DNA from: Prionace glauca
Lineage: Eukaryota > Chordata > Chondrichthyes > Carcharhiniformes > Carcharhinidae
Assembly (NCBI GenBank): GCA_037974335.1
Contig: CM075760.1
Coordinates: forward strand, 27,491,402 to 27,555,401
Direction of reading: 5' to 3'
DNA: 64,000 nt
Shown here: positions 1 through 9,479 of the stretch, piece by piece
Layout: every line of letters starts with the position of its first letter
How positions within the stretch are numbered: the stretch's first letter is position 1
Position numbers and translations under genes: made by a program
Notes under the pieces: generated by a model
What the model saw: the letters and a program-made list of their open reading frames with translations, nothing else
The model's database searches: none
Told to the model about the DNA's origin: nothing

Positions 1-403
1 ACTCTCCCTCAATCCGATGGGGGGAATATTTCTCCATGTTTTTGTATGTGACCCTCACTTCAGTTCCCAGTGGGTGCGGTGCAGTAGCTTAAAGAGGTGG
101 TCAATGAGAGAAACAGGGACACAGAGATCTAAATGTTGTGTTTGTGTGTCAGACATGTTAAAAATGTCGGAGTGTTTTCCCCTCAGCGGGAGGAAAGTCA
201 GTGAAGATATTTTGCAGAATCCTGTAATGAATGTGTTCTACTCTATCCCTGACCCAGTGTCTATCTCCGCTGGGAGCACTGGTTCAACAATGTTGGGTCC
301 GAGACATGAAAATATCTGACTCAAAATCAAAGATATGGAAGTAAAACTGAAAAACAACCAATTAAACAATTGGGTATTTCATTGATTGTTAGAGGAAAAT
401 GTT
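1..403. other. 3' flank of the IgM secretory unit
   Basis: Downstream of the secreted-form poly(A) signals in the sense of transcription (minus strand). I see no Ig transmembrane exon, RNA gene or recognisable repeat here. Short open frames on both strands have no recognisable content. The membrane exons of the mu chain are expected further downstream, beyond the window edge. Confidence 0.5.
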
Positions 404-418
404 TTTATTCTTTTTATT
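404..418 (-). promoter_or_regulatory. Tandem poly(A) signals for secreted IgM mRNA
   Basis: On the minus strand two AATAAA hexamers lie at 418-413 and 409-404, 28 to 42 bases after the secretory stop codon. This is the position expected for the secretory-form poly(A) site of an IgM heavy chain. Use of this site instead of a downstream membrane site would give the secreted chain. Confidence 0.75.
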
Positions 419-445
419 GTAGTTTTTAATGTAACCGAGTGACTC

Positions 446-837
446 TCATTGACATGAATTAACAGTGTCCATCAGTGCAAGGGAAATGTTCACAAAACTG
501 GGTTTACCGCTGGATTTGTCAACTGTTCTGTTGATGATCTTCAAGGGGATGGCTTCATGTCCCACCACACAGGAGTAAGAAGCGCCGCTGGACCATTCCT
601 CTGCTGCAATGGATAACAGGCTGTACATGAAGAAGGAGCTATCGCCGTTCTCCGCCACCACCTCGGTGTTCCTGTAGTTCCCGGGATTCACCGGCTTGTC
701 GTTGACGGTCCATTTGACGAAGATCTCTCGGGGGGAGAAACCTCTCACTAAGCAGCTGAGGGAGACGAAACTCTGAGCGGAGACGTCTTCTGCCGAGGGC
801 AGGAGGACAGAGACGACCGGTTCCCGCGGATTTGGAT
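446..837 (-). CDS. IGHM: IgM heavy chain constant exon 4 with secretory tail
   Basis: Last constant domain of secreted IgM. The acceptor is the AG at 839-838 after a pyrimidine stretch; the exon is phase 1 and gives [15 protein letters not shown] at its start. The Ig fold is visible: first cysteine in [11 protein letters not shown], tryptophan in FVKWTV, second cysteine in YSCVVGHEA. The C terminus is a classic mu tailpiece with an N-glycosylation site (NIS) and a penultimate cysteine (NSCQ, stop at 448-446), which in IgM polymerises the molecule and binds J chain. Another glycosylation site (NRT) lies just before the tail. An internal splice donor at the GK codons would remove the tail in the membrane form. 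The mu assignment rests on the tail and on four domains in series. Very high confidence as Ig C domain; mu rather than another isotype is strongly supported. Confidence 0.95.
502..511 (-). promoter_or_regulatory. Internal splice donor in C4 for the membrane form
   Basis: Minus-strand AGCG|GTAAAC with the GT at 507-506, inside the SSGK codons. In mammalian mu genes the membrane exon is spliced from a donor at the same place (the STGK codons before the tailpiece). The truncated exon 837-508 is 330 bases and keeps phase 1. The partner acceptor lies outside the window, so use is inferred. Confidence 0.7.
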
Positions 838-2055
838 CTGTAGAAAATGTACAATAAATGTCAATAAACGAGAATTCTGGAGGCAATGAAACCGCTGGTG
901 AGATATCAGGAAAATGTGCTTTGCTTCTGATTTTAACTCTTCCCATTTTTGATTTGCAGCTTGGAGGGGAGATGAACACAATTCTTTTCTCAAATAACTC
1001 AGGAGGGGGCGGAGTGGAAAGATTCAGAAAGTTTACAGCACAGAATCAGGCCATTCGGCCCAACTGATCTACTTTCCTTTTTAGTTTTCTGGTTTTTGAT
1101 GCTCCACATCAGGCTCCTCCCTTCTTCTTCGCTCTAAACCCAATATCATCGCCTTCAGTTCACTTTTCACTCATCAACACATCAAACTCCCCAGAAAAAT
1201 ATCAATCGGCCCAAGTAGTTTAGTTCAGGGGAGAACATTAATGCACTGAATACTAACTATTGAGTAGTACACTTTCACTGGAGATAGACACAGTGATGCA
1301 TTTACATAGAAACATAGAACAGTACAGCACAGTACAGGCCCTTTGGCCCTCAATGTTATGCCGAGCTATGTCCGAACCCAAGATCAAGCTCTCCCACTCC
1401 CTATCATTCTGGTGTGCTCCATGTGTCTATCCAATAACCGCTTGAAAGTTCCTAAAGTGTCTGACTCCACTATCACAGCAGGCAGTGCATTCCACACCGT
1501 AACCACACTCTGAGTAAAGAATCTACCTCGGACATCCCTCCTGTATCTCCCACCATGAACCTTATAGTAATGCCCCCCTAGTAACCCGAGGAAATAGTCT
1601 CTGAACATCCACTCTATCAATCCCCCTCACCATCTTATAAACCTCTATTTAGTCGTCTCTCATCCTCCTCTGTTCTAAAGAGAAAAGCCCCAGCTCCCTC
1701 AACCTTTCCTCATAAGACCTGCCCTCCAAACCAGGCAGCATCCTGCTAAATCTCCTCTGCACTCCCTCCAATGCTTCCACATCCTCCTTATAGTGAGGTG
1801 ATTAGAACTGCACACAATATTCCAAATGTGGTCTCACCAAGGCTCTGTGCAATTGCAGTATAACCCCACGGCTCTTAAACTCTAACCCCCTGTTAATAAA
1901 CACTAACACACTTTAAGCCTTCTTCACGGCTCTATCCACTTGAGTGTCAATCTTCAGAGATCTGTGGATATGAACCCCGGGATCTCCCTGTTCCTCCACA
2001 TTGCTCAGAACCCTGCTGTTGACCCTACATTTATTGCTTCAATCTCTCAGCTCAC
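838..2055 (-). other. Intron C3-C4
   Basis: Intron between C3 and C4, 1.2 kb, with consensus GT at 2,055-2,054 and AG at 839-838. More than half of it is a LINE remnant (1,296-2,036), which begins only about 20 bases from the C3 donor. The remaining 838-1,295 shows nothing recognisable. Confidence 0.8.
1296..2036 (-). mobile_element. CR1-type LINE 3' fragment
   Basis: Minus-strand, 5'-truncated non-LTR retrotransposon. A translated stretch (1,620-1,384) reads RGRFFTQSVVTVWNALPAV, followed by TFKRLLDRHM, the usual end of the LINE polymerase protein in this family. The 3' end at about 1,300 carries the shark-type tail with 'acagtacaggccctttggccc'. The upstream part keeps the codons for the GRTFIEY-like and VQRRF-like segments only in scattered pieces. 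It lies in the C3-C4 intron, in the same orientation as the IgM transcript. Confidence 0.7.
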
Positions 2056-2364
2056 CTGTTTCCTTGTGGATAGATGTTCTTAGAGGAGTCGGCAGATCCT
2101 GATGGTTCACCACGCACTCAAACACAGCCGCACTCAGCCAGGCTTGTGTGGAGATGCTTAATTTGCTGATCACGCTGTCACGATCCGCTCCGGGCTTTTC
2201 GGCAATCTCTGATTTCAAATACTTCCTGTCTCGGATCCAGGACACGTTAACTCCATCAGGAGCATGAGAAATGATGCAGGTTAAGGTCACGGTCGCCTCC
2301 AGTAAGACTTGTTCTATTGGTGGTGGCTGTATCTTCACTGTGGTATCAAGGCACGGGAGAGGAT
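2056..2364 (-). CDS. IGHM: IgM heavy chain constant exon 3
   Basis: Third constant domain, 309 bases, phase 1 at both ends. The acceptor AG is at 2,366-2,365 and the donor is ACAG|GTGAG with GT at 2,055-2,054. The product begins [16 protein letters not shown] after joining to C2. Conserved Ig positions are present: cysteine in [10 protein letters not shown], tryptophan in VSWIRDRK, cysteine in [12 protein letters not shown]-glycosylation site NVS at the C strand. The extra cysteine near the start (LPCLD) could form an inter-chain bond, which is inference. No break in frame. Confidence 0.95.
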
Positions 2365-3280
2365 CTGTGAATGAGAAATGAAAATGAGCCCTAGTTCCCC
2401 TTCAGAAGCAGGACAGCAGTCTTCAGCCTGAAGGAGACAAAGTCGCCTTCAATATATCAATCTTTAACTCTCGCCTTTCACCTTCCATGGCGAATGGGAA
2501 GCCAGCTTGCTGTATGGAATTATTCCCTGTATTAAATATTGGAGCAGCGGTAACATTTCCATGAATCAGGATTGGAGAATTCCCAAACAAACACACCATC
2601 CTGAACCCAGGGAAAAAGTACTGACCGTTGGTTTATAGATAGGGTGGATGCACTTTCTAATATTTTACCCCTGTGCTGTGACCTATGAAACATTCTCACA
2701 CCTACCGTCTCTCCAAATTTTACCAGCTGTCTCAGGAACAAGCTGACATCAAGGCCACCTCACTCACTATATTGCTTCAAACCGAAAGGGGGCACTCTTT
2801 TAAGGGGAGGCTGTGGTATATGGTGTTGTCAATGGACTTATAACCTAGGGCAAGACTCTGGGGACACAGATTCGAATCCCATCATTGCTAATGTGAAATT
2901 TGAATTTTGTAAAAACGTGTAATTTAAAGTTGAAATGGTTCTCATGAAGCTATTGCTGTAAAACCCCTCCTAGTTCACAAATGTTCCTTACCAAACTCAA
3001 CCTGCTGTCTTTATCTGGCCTGGCATGCATGTGACTCCAGATTCACAGCAACGGGAGTGACACTTCAGTGCCCTCAGGTTTTTGAAATAAATGCACATCT
3101 CAGGAAGGTAGAACAAAAAAATGTTTTTCTGATGAAATTCTGAATGAGATATTGTCCTAATGCAGCAAACTACATGGCAATAACTTACAAGTTGTTCAAT
3201 GTTTTGTACCAACTTGAATAGATCCCTAATTCTGATTAACATCAGAATGATATATGTTGTCCTCTGTTTGAGTATCTTAC
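2365..3280 (-). other. Intron C2-C3
   Basis: Intron of 916 bases between C2 (donor GT 3,280-3,279) and C3. I see no recognisable gene or clear mobile element. A frame continuing from C2 into the intron (3,280-2,997) is simple read-through and has no Ig content. Confidence 0.7.
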
Positions 3281-3592
3281 CCTGAGATGCGCTGATGTTC
3301 AGACTCTGAATGTGTCCTTGATGAGTGACCTGGCAGGTATAGACCGCTTTGCTGAACCATTCCCCAGCGGAGACTGTCAGCCGACTGCTGGCCGAGAAGT
3401 TCCCGTTCACTTCACAGGGGGGAGAGGTGACAATTCCTGAATGCGTGGGTTCCCCATTCTTCAGCCAACTCACTTCCATTGGCCCTGGCTGGAAATCGCT
3501 GATTGAACAAACGATGATTGCGAATTTCCTGTGTGAGATTTCTTCACTGGAACTCACGGTGAGGATAACAGTTGGAGGGACACCATCATTAC
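3281..3592 (-). CDS. IGHM: IgM heavy chain constant exon 2
   Basis: Second constant domain, 312 bases, phase 1. The acceptor AG is at 3,594-3,593; the donor is CAGG|GTAAG. The translation runs [17 protein letters not shown] and continues with the first Ig cysteine ([13 protein letters not shown]), the tryptophan (VSWLKNGEP) and the second cysteine ([10 protein letters not shown]). N-glycosylation sites NFS and NIS. An additional cysteine (SPPCEV) sits between the sheets and may be inter-chain. The exon is intact. The mu assignment follows from the series C1 to C4 and the tailpiece. Confidence 0.95.
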
Positions 3593-3647
3593 CTGGATGA
3601 CCATCAGGAAAAAAAAAGCAGATCAGTCATTTCCTGCAGAAGATGTG

Positions 3648-3872
3648 GATCAATTAAACTTTTGTCAACAGAGGGTAGTAAGGGCTTGGAAAGCCCTGTC
3701 TGCAGCAGTTGCGGACTCGCCAACTTTAAGGGCGTTCAAATGGTCAGTGGATAGGCATATGGATAACATTGAAATAGTTTAGGTTAGAGGGTCATTAGAT
3801 TGGTTCCACTGGTCAGCGCAACATCGAGGGCCGAAGGGCCTGTACTGCGCTGTAATGTTCTATGTTCTAACT
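3648..3872 (+). mobile_element. LINE 3' end in the C1-C2 intron
   Basis: Plus-strand fragment. The frame 3,663-3,782 reads RVVRAWKALSAAVADSPTLR then FKWSVDRHM, the end of a CR1/L2-type polymerase protein. It is followed by 'gagggccgaagggcctgta', the usual 3' untranslated tail of shark LINEs and their SINEs, and ends in a 'ttctatgttct' motif. It is antisense to the IgM transcript and fills most of the C1-C2 intron (3,593-4,006). Confidence 0.7.
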
Positions 3873-4006
3873 CATTTGCAGTCAACAGACACTAACTGGA
3901 CCAATCCAGAGAGCCGAATGATGCACATCTATTTAACTGAGTTATAACCAAGGCCCTACATGTTAACCCCAGTGTTTCTGTTTCACACAAGCTCCATAAC
4001 ACTTAC

Positions 4007-4306
4007 ATGGTATTTCAATGCTCTTGACTGAGCTGTTGTGTTGAACCTCACAGTCAATTCTGGGACATTCTCCCGCTGAGTCGCTGATGGTTAACTGGCT
4101 GCTCAGGGTGTAGGTTCCCTTCGTGTTTCTCACTGATGGGTAAGTCTTAAACCCACTGGGGACTGTTTGCCCATTTTTCTTCCAGGTCACTTTGGAGACA
4201 TCTGGAAGGTAATCCATCGCCAAACATCCGAAGGTGATGGAGCCGCCGGAGTTCTGTTGCTGACAGGGGGAGACCAGGCCGTAGAGAGTGGGCGCAGACG
4301 GTGTCG
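4007..4306 (-). CDS. IGHM: IgM heavy chain constant exon 1
   Basis: First constant domain, 300 bases, phase 1. The acceptor is TTTCCCAG|CGACACC (AG at 4,308-4,307) and the donor is CCAT|GTAAGT. Joined to J it starts ATPSAPTLYGLVSPC. Visible: the cysteine in VSPCQQQ (candidate light-chain partner), the intra-domain cysteine in FGCLAMDY, the tryptophan in VTWKKNG and the second cysteine in IDCEVQHNSS (also an N-glycosylation site). Odd: an extra cysteine in SAGECPRIDC, close to the place where Ig C domains often carry tryptophan. The last codon is split with C2 and would encode cysteine (T|GT). The frame is open throughout. Confidence 0.95.
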
Positions 4307-4369
4307 CTGGGAAAGAATAGCCAATTGAACAAGTTAGACTCTTGCGTTTATTAAGTCAACAAACATATT

Positions 4370-4535
4370 GTTACAAATAGGTTTCTATATTAGATATAGG
4401 TCTTGGTGTTAAAGGGATGAAGGGACATGGGTCGTCGGTGTGATCAGGATAGTGATGAGCTCTGACCAAAGTGAATGGCGCAGTAGGCTCCAAGGGCCGA
4501 ATGGCCAACTCCAGCTTCTATTTTCTATGTTTCTA
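4370..4535 (+). mobile_element. LINE/SINE 3' tail
   Basis: Plus-strand tail ending 'ccaagggccgaatggccaa' and 'ttctatgtttcta', the 3' end motif shared by shark LINEs and their partner SINEs. The body upstream is too diverged to assign a family. Confidence 0.5.
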
Positions 4536-4879
4536 TCTCGAACATTGATTAGAATTATGAACTTATCCCTAATATTTCCCGATTAAATCTTTCATCCGCC
4601 TTTGCGATGATGTTACTTCTATCATTTGGGAATTGTCATCTCTGTAGAAACTCATATCCCTGTCTCCACTTCTATCAAATTAGGAAGAAAAAACACATTC
4701 TGTTAGTCTCACAATGACATGTCATTCATTGGATTAACAGAGAACAGCAAAGATTGTCTCCATTATTGCAGCAACTATTTATTTCTCAACAACAGCAGTG
4801 TGTGATGAACCGCTGTTTATTTCTCAAACAACAACACTTTGTGATGAAGAAGTTCTCCCTTCATTCAGACTATCCACTC

Positions 4880-4990
4880 ACCTGATGAGGGAGCTCCAAC
4901 AGCTTGTGATTCCAAATAAACCTGTTGGACTTTAACCTGGTGTTGTGAGAATCCTTACTGTGCCCACACCAACCTCACTCCGGCATCTCC
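4880..4990 (+). mobile_element. Penelope-like 3'-end repeat
   Basis: Contains 'cctgttggactttaacctgg' and 'tgttgtgagaatcc', then 'ctccggcatctccacac'. The same module occurs at 36,205-36,350, 54,755-54,900 and 58,290-58,440, and adjoins a GIY-YIG-like coding fragment at 56,485-57,105, which is why I place it with Penelope-like elements. The family call is inference. Confidence 0.45.
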
Positions 4991-5264
4991 ACACTAGTTT
5001 TAGAAATTGCCTGTGTTCAAACTGATTGGTGCCCCTTCCTCTCTCCAACTCACTGCCTCTCACTCCACAAAACGGAGATTAGTGACTTTGCTTCAAAAAT
5101 ACCTCTGGAATGAATACTTACTGAATGATCAGGAAACTCTAAATGTGATTATAAATTCAAATAAATCCAACATTTATTGACGGATTGACGGATCATACAT
5201 TAATACCAAGAGTTTCCCATTTGGGCCCTGAAGTCTCCTCCATCATTCACTGAGATTACAGATG

Positions 5265-6080
5265 AGCTGATTGTGGTGCTAGCTCTGTTCTGAACCTCCT
5301 CACTCCGCCATCCATCACCCCCTCTGTGCCCATTTCCCCAGCTCTTTGCCCTTTCCCCTGGGTCTCTGCCTTTCACGGTGGCTCTTTTCCCCTTTTATCC
5401 GGCTCTCTGTATTTCCACCTGGCTCTCTACACTTCCCTCCAGCTCTATGCCCTCTCCCCCGGCTCTCTGTTCTTTCCCTCACCCCCCACGCTGTTCCTCA
5501 GCTCTCTGCCCTCTTTTCCTTCTCCCCCCCCCCCCTCTTTCTCCTTCCCCCCAGGTCTCTAAGCTTTCCCCTTGACTCTACTGCCCTTTCCCCTGGGCTC
5601 TCTGCCCTTTCCCTCGGCTCTCTGCCCTTTCCCTCGGCTCTCTGCCCTTTCTCCTGCCTCCCTGCCCTTTTTCGTGCCTCCCCGCCCTTTTTCCTGATTC
5701 TCTCCCCTTTCCCTGGTCTTTCTACACTTTTCCCCATCTCTCTGCCCTTTCTTTCAGCTCTCTCCCCTTTCACTGGTCTCTCTGCCCTTTCCCCTGCTCC
5801 CTGTCCTTTGCCCTCTCTCTCCGCACTTTCCCCTGACTTTGCACCCTGTTCCCCGGCTGTGTACTCTTTCCCCCGCCTCTCTGCCCTTCCTCCAGATCTC
5901 TGCTGTTTCCCCTAGCTCTCTGCCTTCCCCCCACCCACGGCTCTCTGCCCTTTCCCTCGCCTCCTGTGCCCCCCTGACTCTTTGTCATTGCCCCTGGCCC
6001 TGAGCCCCCAGCGAATCCCTCCAGCTCTCTGCACTCCCAGGGCAGCTCCCAGCTTTGAACACCAAACTGCAGCTTGAGAT
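5265..6080. repeat. Pyrimidine tract with AGCT motifs (switch-like position)
   Basis: The plus strand is C/T-rich, made of imperfect 25-30 base units around 'ctctctgccctttcccc'. The IgM sense strand is therefore purine- and G-rich (GGGGAAAGGGCAGAGAG). I count twelve AGCT tetramers between 5,265 and 6,074, about four times the number expected at random, in a sequence otherwise poor in A and G on that strand. It lies about 1 kb upstream of C1, the place of Smu in tetrapods. The long open frames across it are by-products of low complexity, not genes. Confidence 0.75.
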
Positions 6081-6117
6081 ATTTCTTCTCTTTCGTTGCA
6101 GGCCCTCCCCACATAGA

Positions 6118-8570
6118 TTCAGTGAGTGTAAGTGGGAGAATGTGAGTGTGTGAAGGTGAGTGATTAAATGAGTGAGTTTTGATGAATGATGGTGTATGTG
6201 TGAACGAAGGTGGGGAAGTGAGGGTGAGTGAGTGAAGTTCTTTGAGTGAGGATGAGTGATTGAGGGTGAGTAAGTGTGGGTGAGGGTGAGAGAGCGTGAG
6301 TAAATGAGGATGTGTGAGTGAGGGTAGGTGAGTGAAGGAGGCTGAATGTGAGTGAAGGTGGCTGGAAGAGTGTAGGTAAGCAAGAGTGAAAGAATGAGGG
6401 AGAGTGAGTGAGGATATGTGAAGGTTAGTGGAGGTGGGTGAGTGAAAGTGAGTGAGATTGAGTGAATGAGGGTGAGGGAGTGAATATAACTGTGTAAGTG
6501 AAGGGTGAGAGTGAGTGAGTCAGGGTGTGTTATTGAGGGTGGTGTGTGAGGGAGAATGAATGTGGATGTGTGGGAGAGTGAGGATGAGTGAGTGAAGGTG
6601 GTTGATGAGGACGAGTGATTGAGGATTTGAGAGTTAGGGTGTGTGAATTTGAGTGATGATGAGGATGTGAGTGTGTGTGAGTGAAGGTAGGTGTGTGAGT
6701 TTGAGTGAGTTGCAATGGGTGAGGTGGCGCTAGTGAGAGAGAGAGACAGAGAGAAGGTCATTGAGCTTGAGTCTGTGGGGGTGAGTCTGGGTGATTGAGG
6801 GTAGGTAGGTGAGTGAGTGAGTGTGAGTGAGAGTGAGTTAGACTGGATGAGTGAGGGTGGGTAAGTGGGGTGAGTGAGTGTGAGAGAATGGGGTGAGTGA
6901 GTGAGGGTGAGAGAGTGAGACTCGGTGAGTGAGGGTGGATTAGTGGGATGAGTGAATGAAGGTGAGTATGAATGTTGGTGACTGACTGAGGGTCTAAGTC
7001 AGTGGATGAGGTTTAGTGAGTGATGGTATATGAGTGTGGGTGGCTGAGTGACAGTGAGTTAATGAGGGCGCGTGAGGGTGAGTGCGTGAGGGTGAGTGAG
7101 TGAATGTGGGTGCGTGACTGAGGGTGTGAGAGTGAGTGAATGTGAGTGAGTCAGTGAGGGTGTGAGAATGAATGAGTCAGGCTGAGTGATTGAAGTTGAA
7201 CGAGTGAGGTTGAATGAGTGTTTGTGGGTGAGTGAGGATGGATGAGAGTGAGTGAGCAAATATGAGTGAGTGATTGTGAGTGAGTGAGTGTGTGAGGGTG
7301 TGAGGATGAGTGAGTCAGGGCGTGTGTTTGAGTGAACGAGTGAGGTTGATTGAGGGTGTGTGAGTGCTTGTGTGTGTGAGGGGCGATGGATGAGAGTGAG
7401 TGAGGGAATATGAGTGAGCGATTATGAGTGAGTGAGTGTGTGAGGGTGAGTAACTCAGATCAGTGAGCTTCTGAGTTTGAGTGCATGAGGTTGAGTGCAT
7501 GAGGTTGAGTGCATGAGGTTGAGTGCATGAGGATGAGTGCATGAGGATGAGTGCATGTGGACGAGTGCGTGAGGGCGGGTGCATGAGGTTGAGTGCATGG
7601 GGATGAGTGCGTGAGGGCGAGTGCATGAGAGCGAGTGTGTGTGAGGGCGACTGTGTGAGAGCGAGTGCTTGAGGGCAAGTGCTTGAGGGCGAGTGCGTGA
7701 GGGTGGACGAGTGAGCAAGGGTGAGTGAATGAGGGCGAGTCAGTAAGCATAAATGAGGATGAGTGAGTGTGGGTGAGTGATTGTGGATGAGTGAGTGAGG
7801 GTGAGTGAATGAGGGTGAGTGAGTGAGAGTGTGGCAGTGAGGGAAGGTGGGTAAGTGAGCGTGAGTGAGTGAAGTTGTTTGAGTGAGGATGAGAGATTGA
7901 AGGTGAGTGAGTGAGCGTGAGTGAGTGAAGTTGTTTGAGTGAGGATGAGAGATTGAAGGTGAGTGAGTGAGGGTGAGTGAGTGAAGTTGTTTGTGTGAGG
8001 ATGAGAGATTGAAGGTGAGTGAGTGAGGGTGAGTGAGTGAAGTTCTTTGAGTGAGGATGAGAGATTGAGGGTAAGTGAGGGTGAGTGAGTGAGGGTGTGT
8101 CAGTGAGGGAAGGTGGGTGAGTGAGTGAAGTTATTTGAGTGAGGATGAGAGATTGAGGGTGAGTGAGTGAAGTTATTTGAGTGCGGATGAGAGATTGAGG
8201 GTGAGTGAGTGAAGTTATTTGAGTGAGGATGAGAGATTGAGGGTGAGTGAGTGAGTGTGGGTGAGGGTGAGAGAGTCAATGAGCCACCTCCTCCTCTCCC
8301 TCTCCATCGATCTTTTCCCGATTCTCTACATATGAGGGTGAGTGAGTGAGAGAGTGTGTGTCAGTGAGGGAAGGTGATTAAGTGAGGGTGAGTGAGTGAA
8401 GTTCTTTGAGTGAGGATGAGAGATTGAAGGTGAGTGAATGAGGGTGAGTGAGTGAGAGTGTGTCAGTGAGGGAAGGTGGGTAAGTGAGGGTGAGTGAGTG
8501 AAGTTATTTGAGTGAGGATGAGAGATTGAGGGTGAGTGAGTCAGTGTGGGTGAGGGTGAGAGAGTCAGTG
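6118..8570. repeat. TGAG/GTGAG tandem array in the J-C1 intron
   Basis: About 2.4 kb of degenerate 4-8 base units (gtgagtgagtgaggg) on the plus strand. A larger higher-order unit of about 60-70 bases (gaagttntttgagtgaggatgagagattg) repeats several times between 7,860 and 8,560. From 7,475 to 7,620 a 13-base unit 'gagtgcatgaggt' dominates. The sense strand is C-rich, the reverse of the preceding tract. Long frames on the minus strand rich in H, S, T and L are repeat translation. Confidence 0.9.
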
Positions 8571-8640
8571 AGCCACCTCCTCCTCTCCCTCTCCATTGAT
8601 CTTTTCCCGATTCTCTCCATTGATCAGCTTTCAGTAACAG
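8270..8640. repeat. Duplicated unique block inside the TGAG array
   Basis: The stretch 'gagccacctcctcctctccc' followed by 'tctccatcgatcttttcccg' (about 8,281-8,330) recurs at about 8,570-8,625 with only a few changes. The array between them grew by duplication of a unit of about 290 bases that included this non-repetitive insert. The second copy marks the end of the array. Confidence 0.75.
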
Positions 8641-9145
8641 GGCTGTGTAAAGTCAGGAATCAGTGTAGATCACCGGGCAGCTGCTTTAATGTCGGGACCT
8701 TTCTTTCAGAAACACGGATCAGTGAACAAATAGACAGACTGAGGGAGCTGGAAGGGAAGCTTCCAGCAAAACTAGGGTCACACAGGAATCAAACACCAAG
8801 TTTACACCAGTATTGGGGAGCCAGGCGGACTTAGTCTCAGCCAGATCCCTTCTTATTGATTGTGTCTTTGTGTCCGGTGTAACACATGGAAATCCCTACT
8901 TCTGACCTCATGTTGGATGGAATGTGTCATTGATGAAGCAATAGAAGATTGTTGGTCCCAGAACAGCCCCCTGCCGAACTCCTGCAGTGATTTCTCAACT
9001 TAGATGTTTGACCTCCAACAACCATCACCATCTTGTTTTGTGCTAAATATGACTCCAAACAGAGAAGAATTTCCCGCTGAAACTTATTCACATGAGTTTT
9101 ACTCGGGCTCTTCGATACCACCCTCATTCAAATGTTACCGGGGGA

Positions 9146-9462
9146 GAGGGAGGGGGAGGCCGAGGTGCACGGCGATTAACGCTGCTGCCTCACAGTTCAA
9201 TTCCCGATATGAGTCATTGTGTATGGAGTTAGTAAGTTCACCCCATGTCTGCTTGGGTTTCCTTCGGATGCTCCTGTTTCCTCCCACAGTCCAAAGACGT
9301 TTGGGTTCAGGGGACTGGCCGTGCGAATAGGTTCAGGAGGTCTAGTTAGAGTAAACACATGTGGTTATGGGGATAGGGCTTTGGTGGAATTCCTGTTGAT
9401 GCAGACTCGATGGGCTGAATGGCCTCCTTCTGTACTGTAGGATCTCGTGATTCTATTCTACG
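9146..9462 (+). mobile_element. tRNA-headed SINE (HE1-like)
   Basis: Full-length-looking plus-strand SINE. The head shows diverged tRNA promoter boxes (cacggcgattaacgctgctg and 'gttcaattcccg'), the body has 'gtttcctcccacagtccaaa', and the tail 'gatgggctgaatggcctcct' ends in 'tctgtactgtagg'. This matches the abundant HE1-type SINEs described in sharks. Confidence 0.8.
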
Positions 9463-9479
9463 ACGTAAATGACAGTCTC

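Noticed and set aside
1-403. Search for mu transmembrane exons
   Set aside because: No hydrophobic phase-1 exon with acceptor and the conserved membrane motif on the minus strand; it must lie outside the window.
5346-5915. Long leucine/proline/serine-rich frame
   Set aside because: Translation of a pyrimidine-rich intron repeat on the strand opposite to the IgM gene.
5985-6761. 258-residue histidine/serine/threonine-rich frame
   Set aside because: Read-through of the TGAG array; composition is set by the repeat unit.
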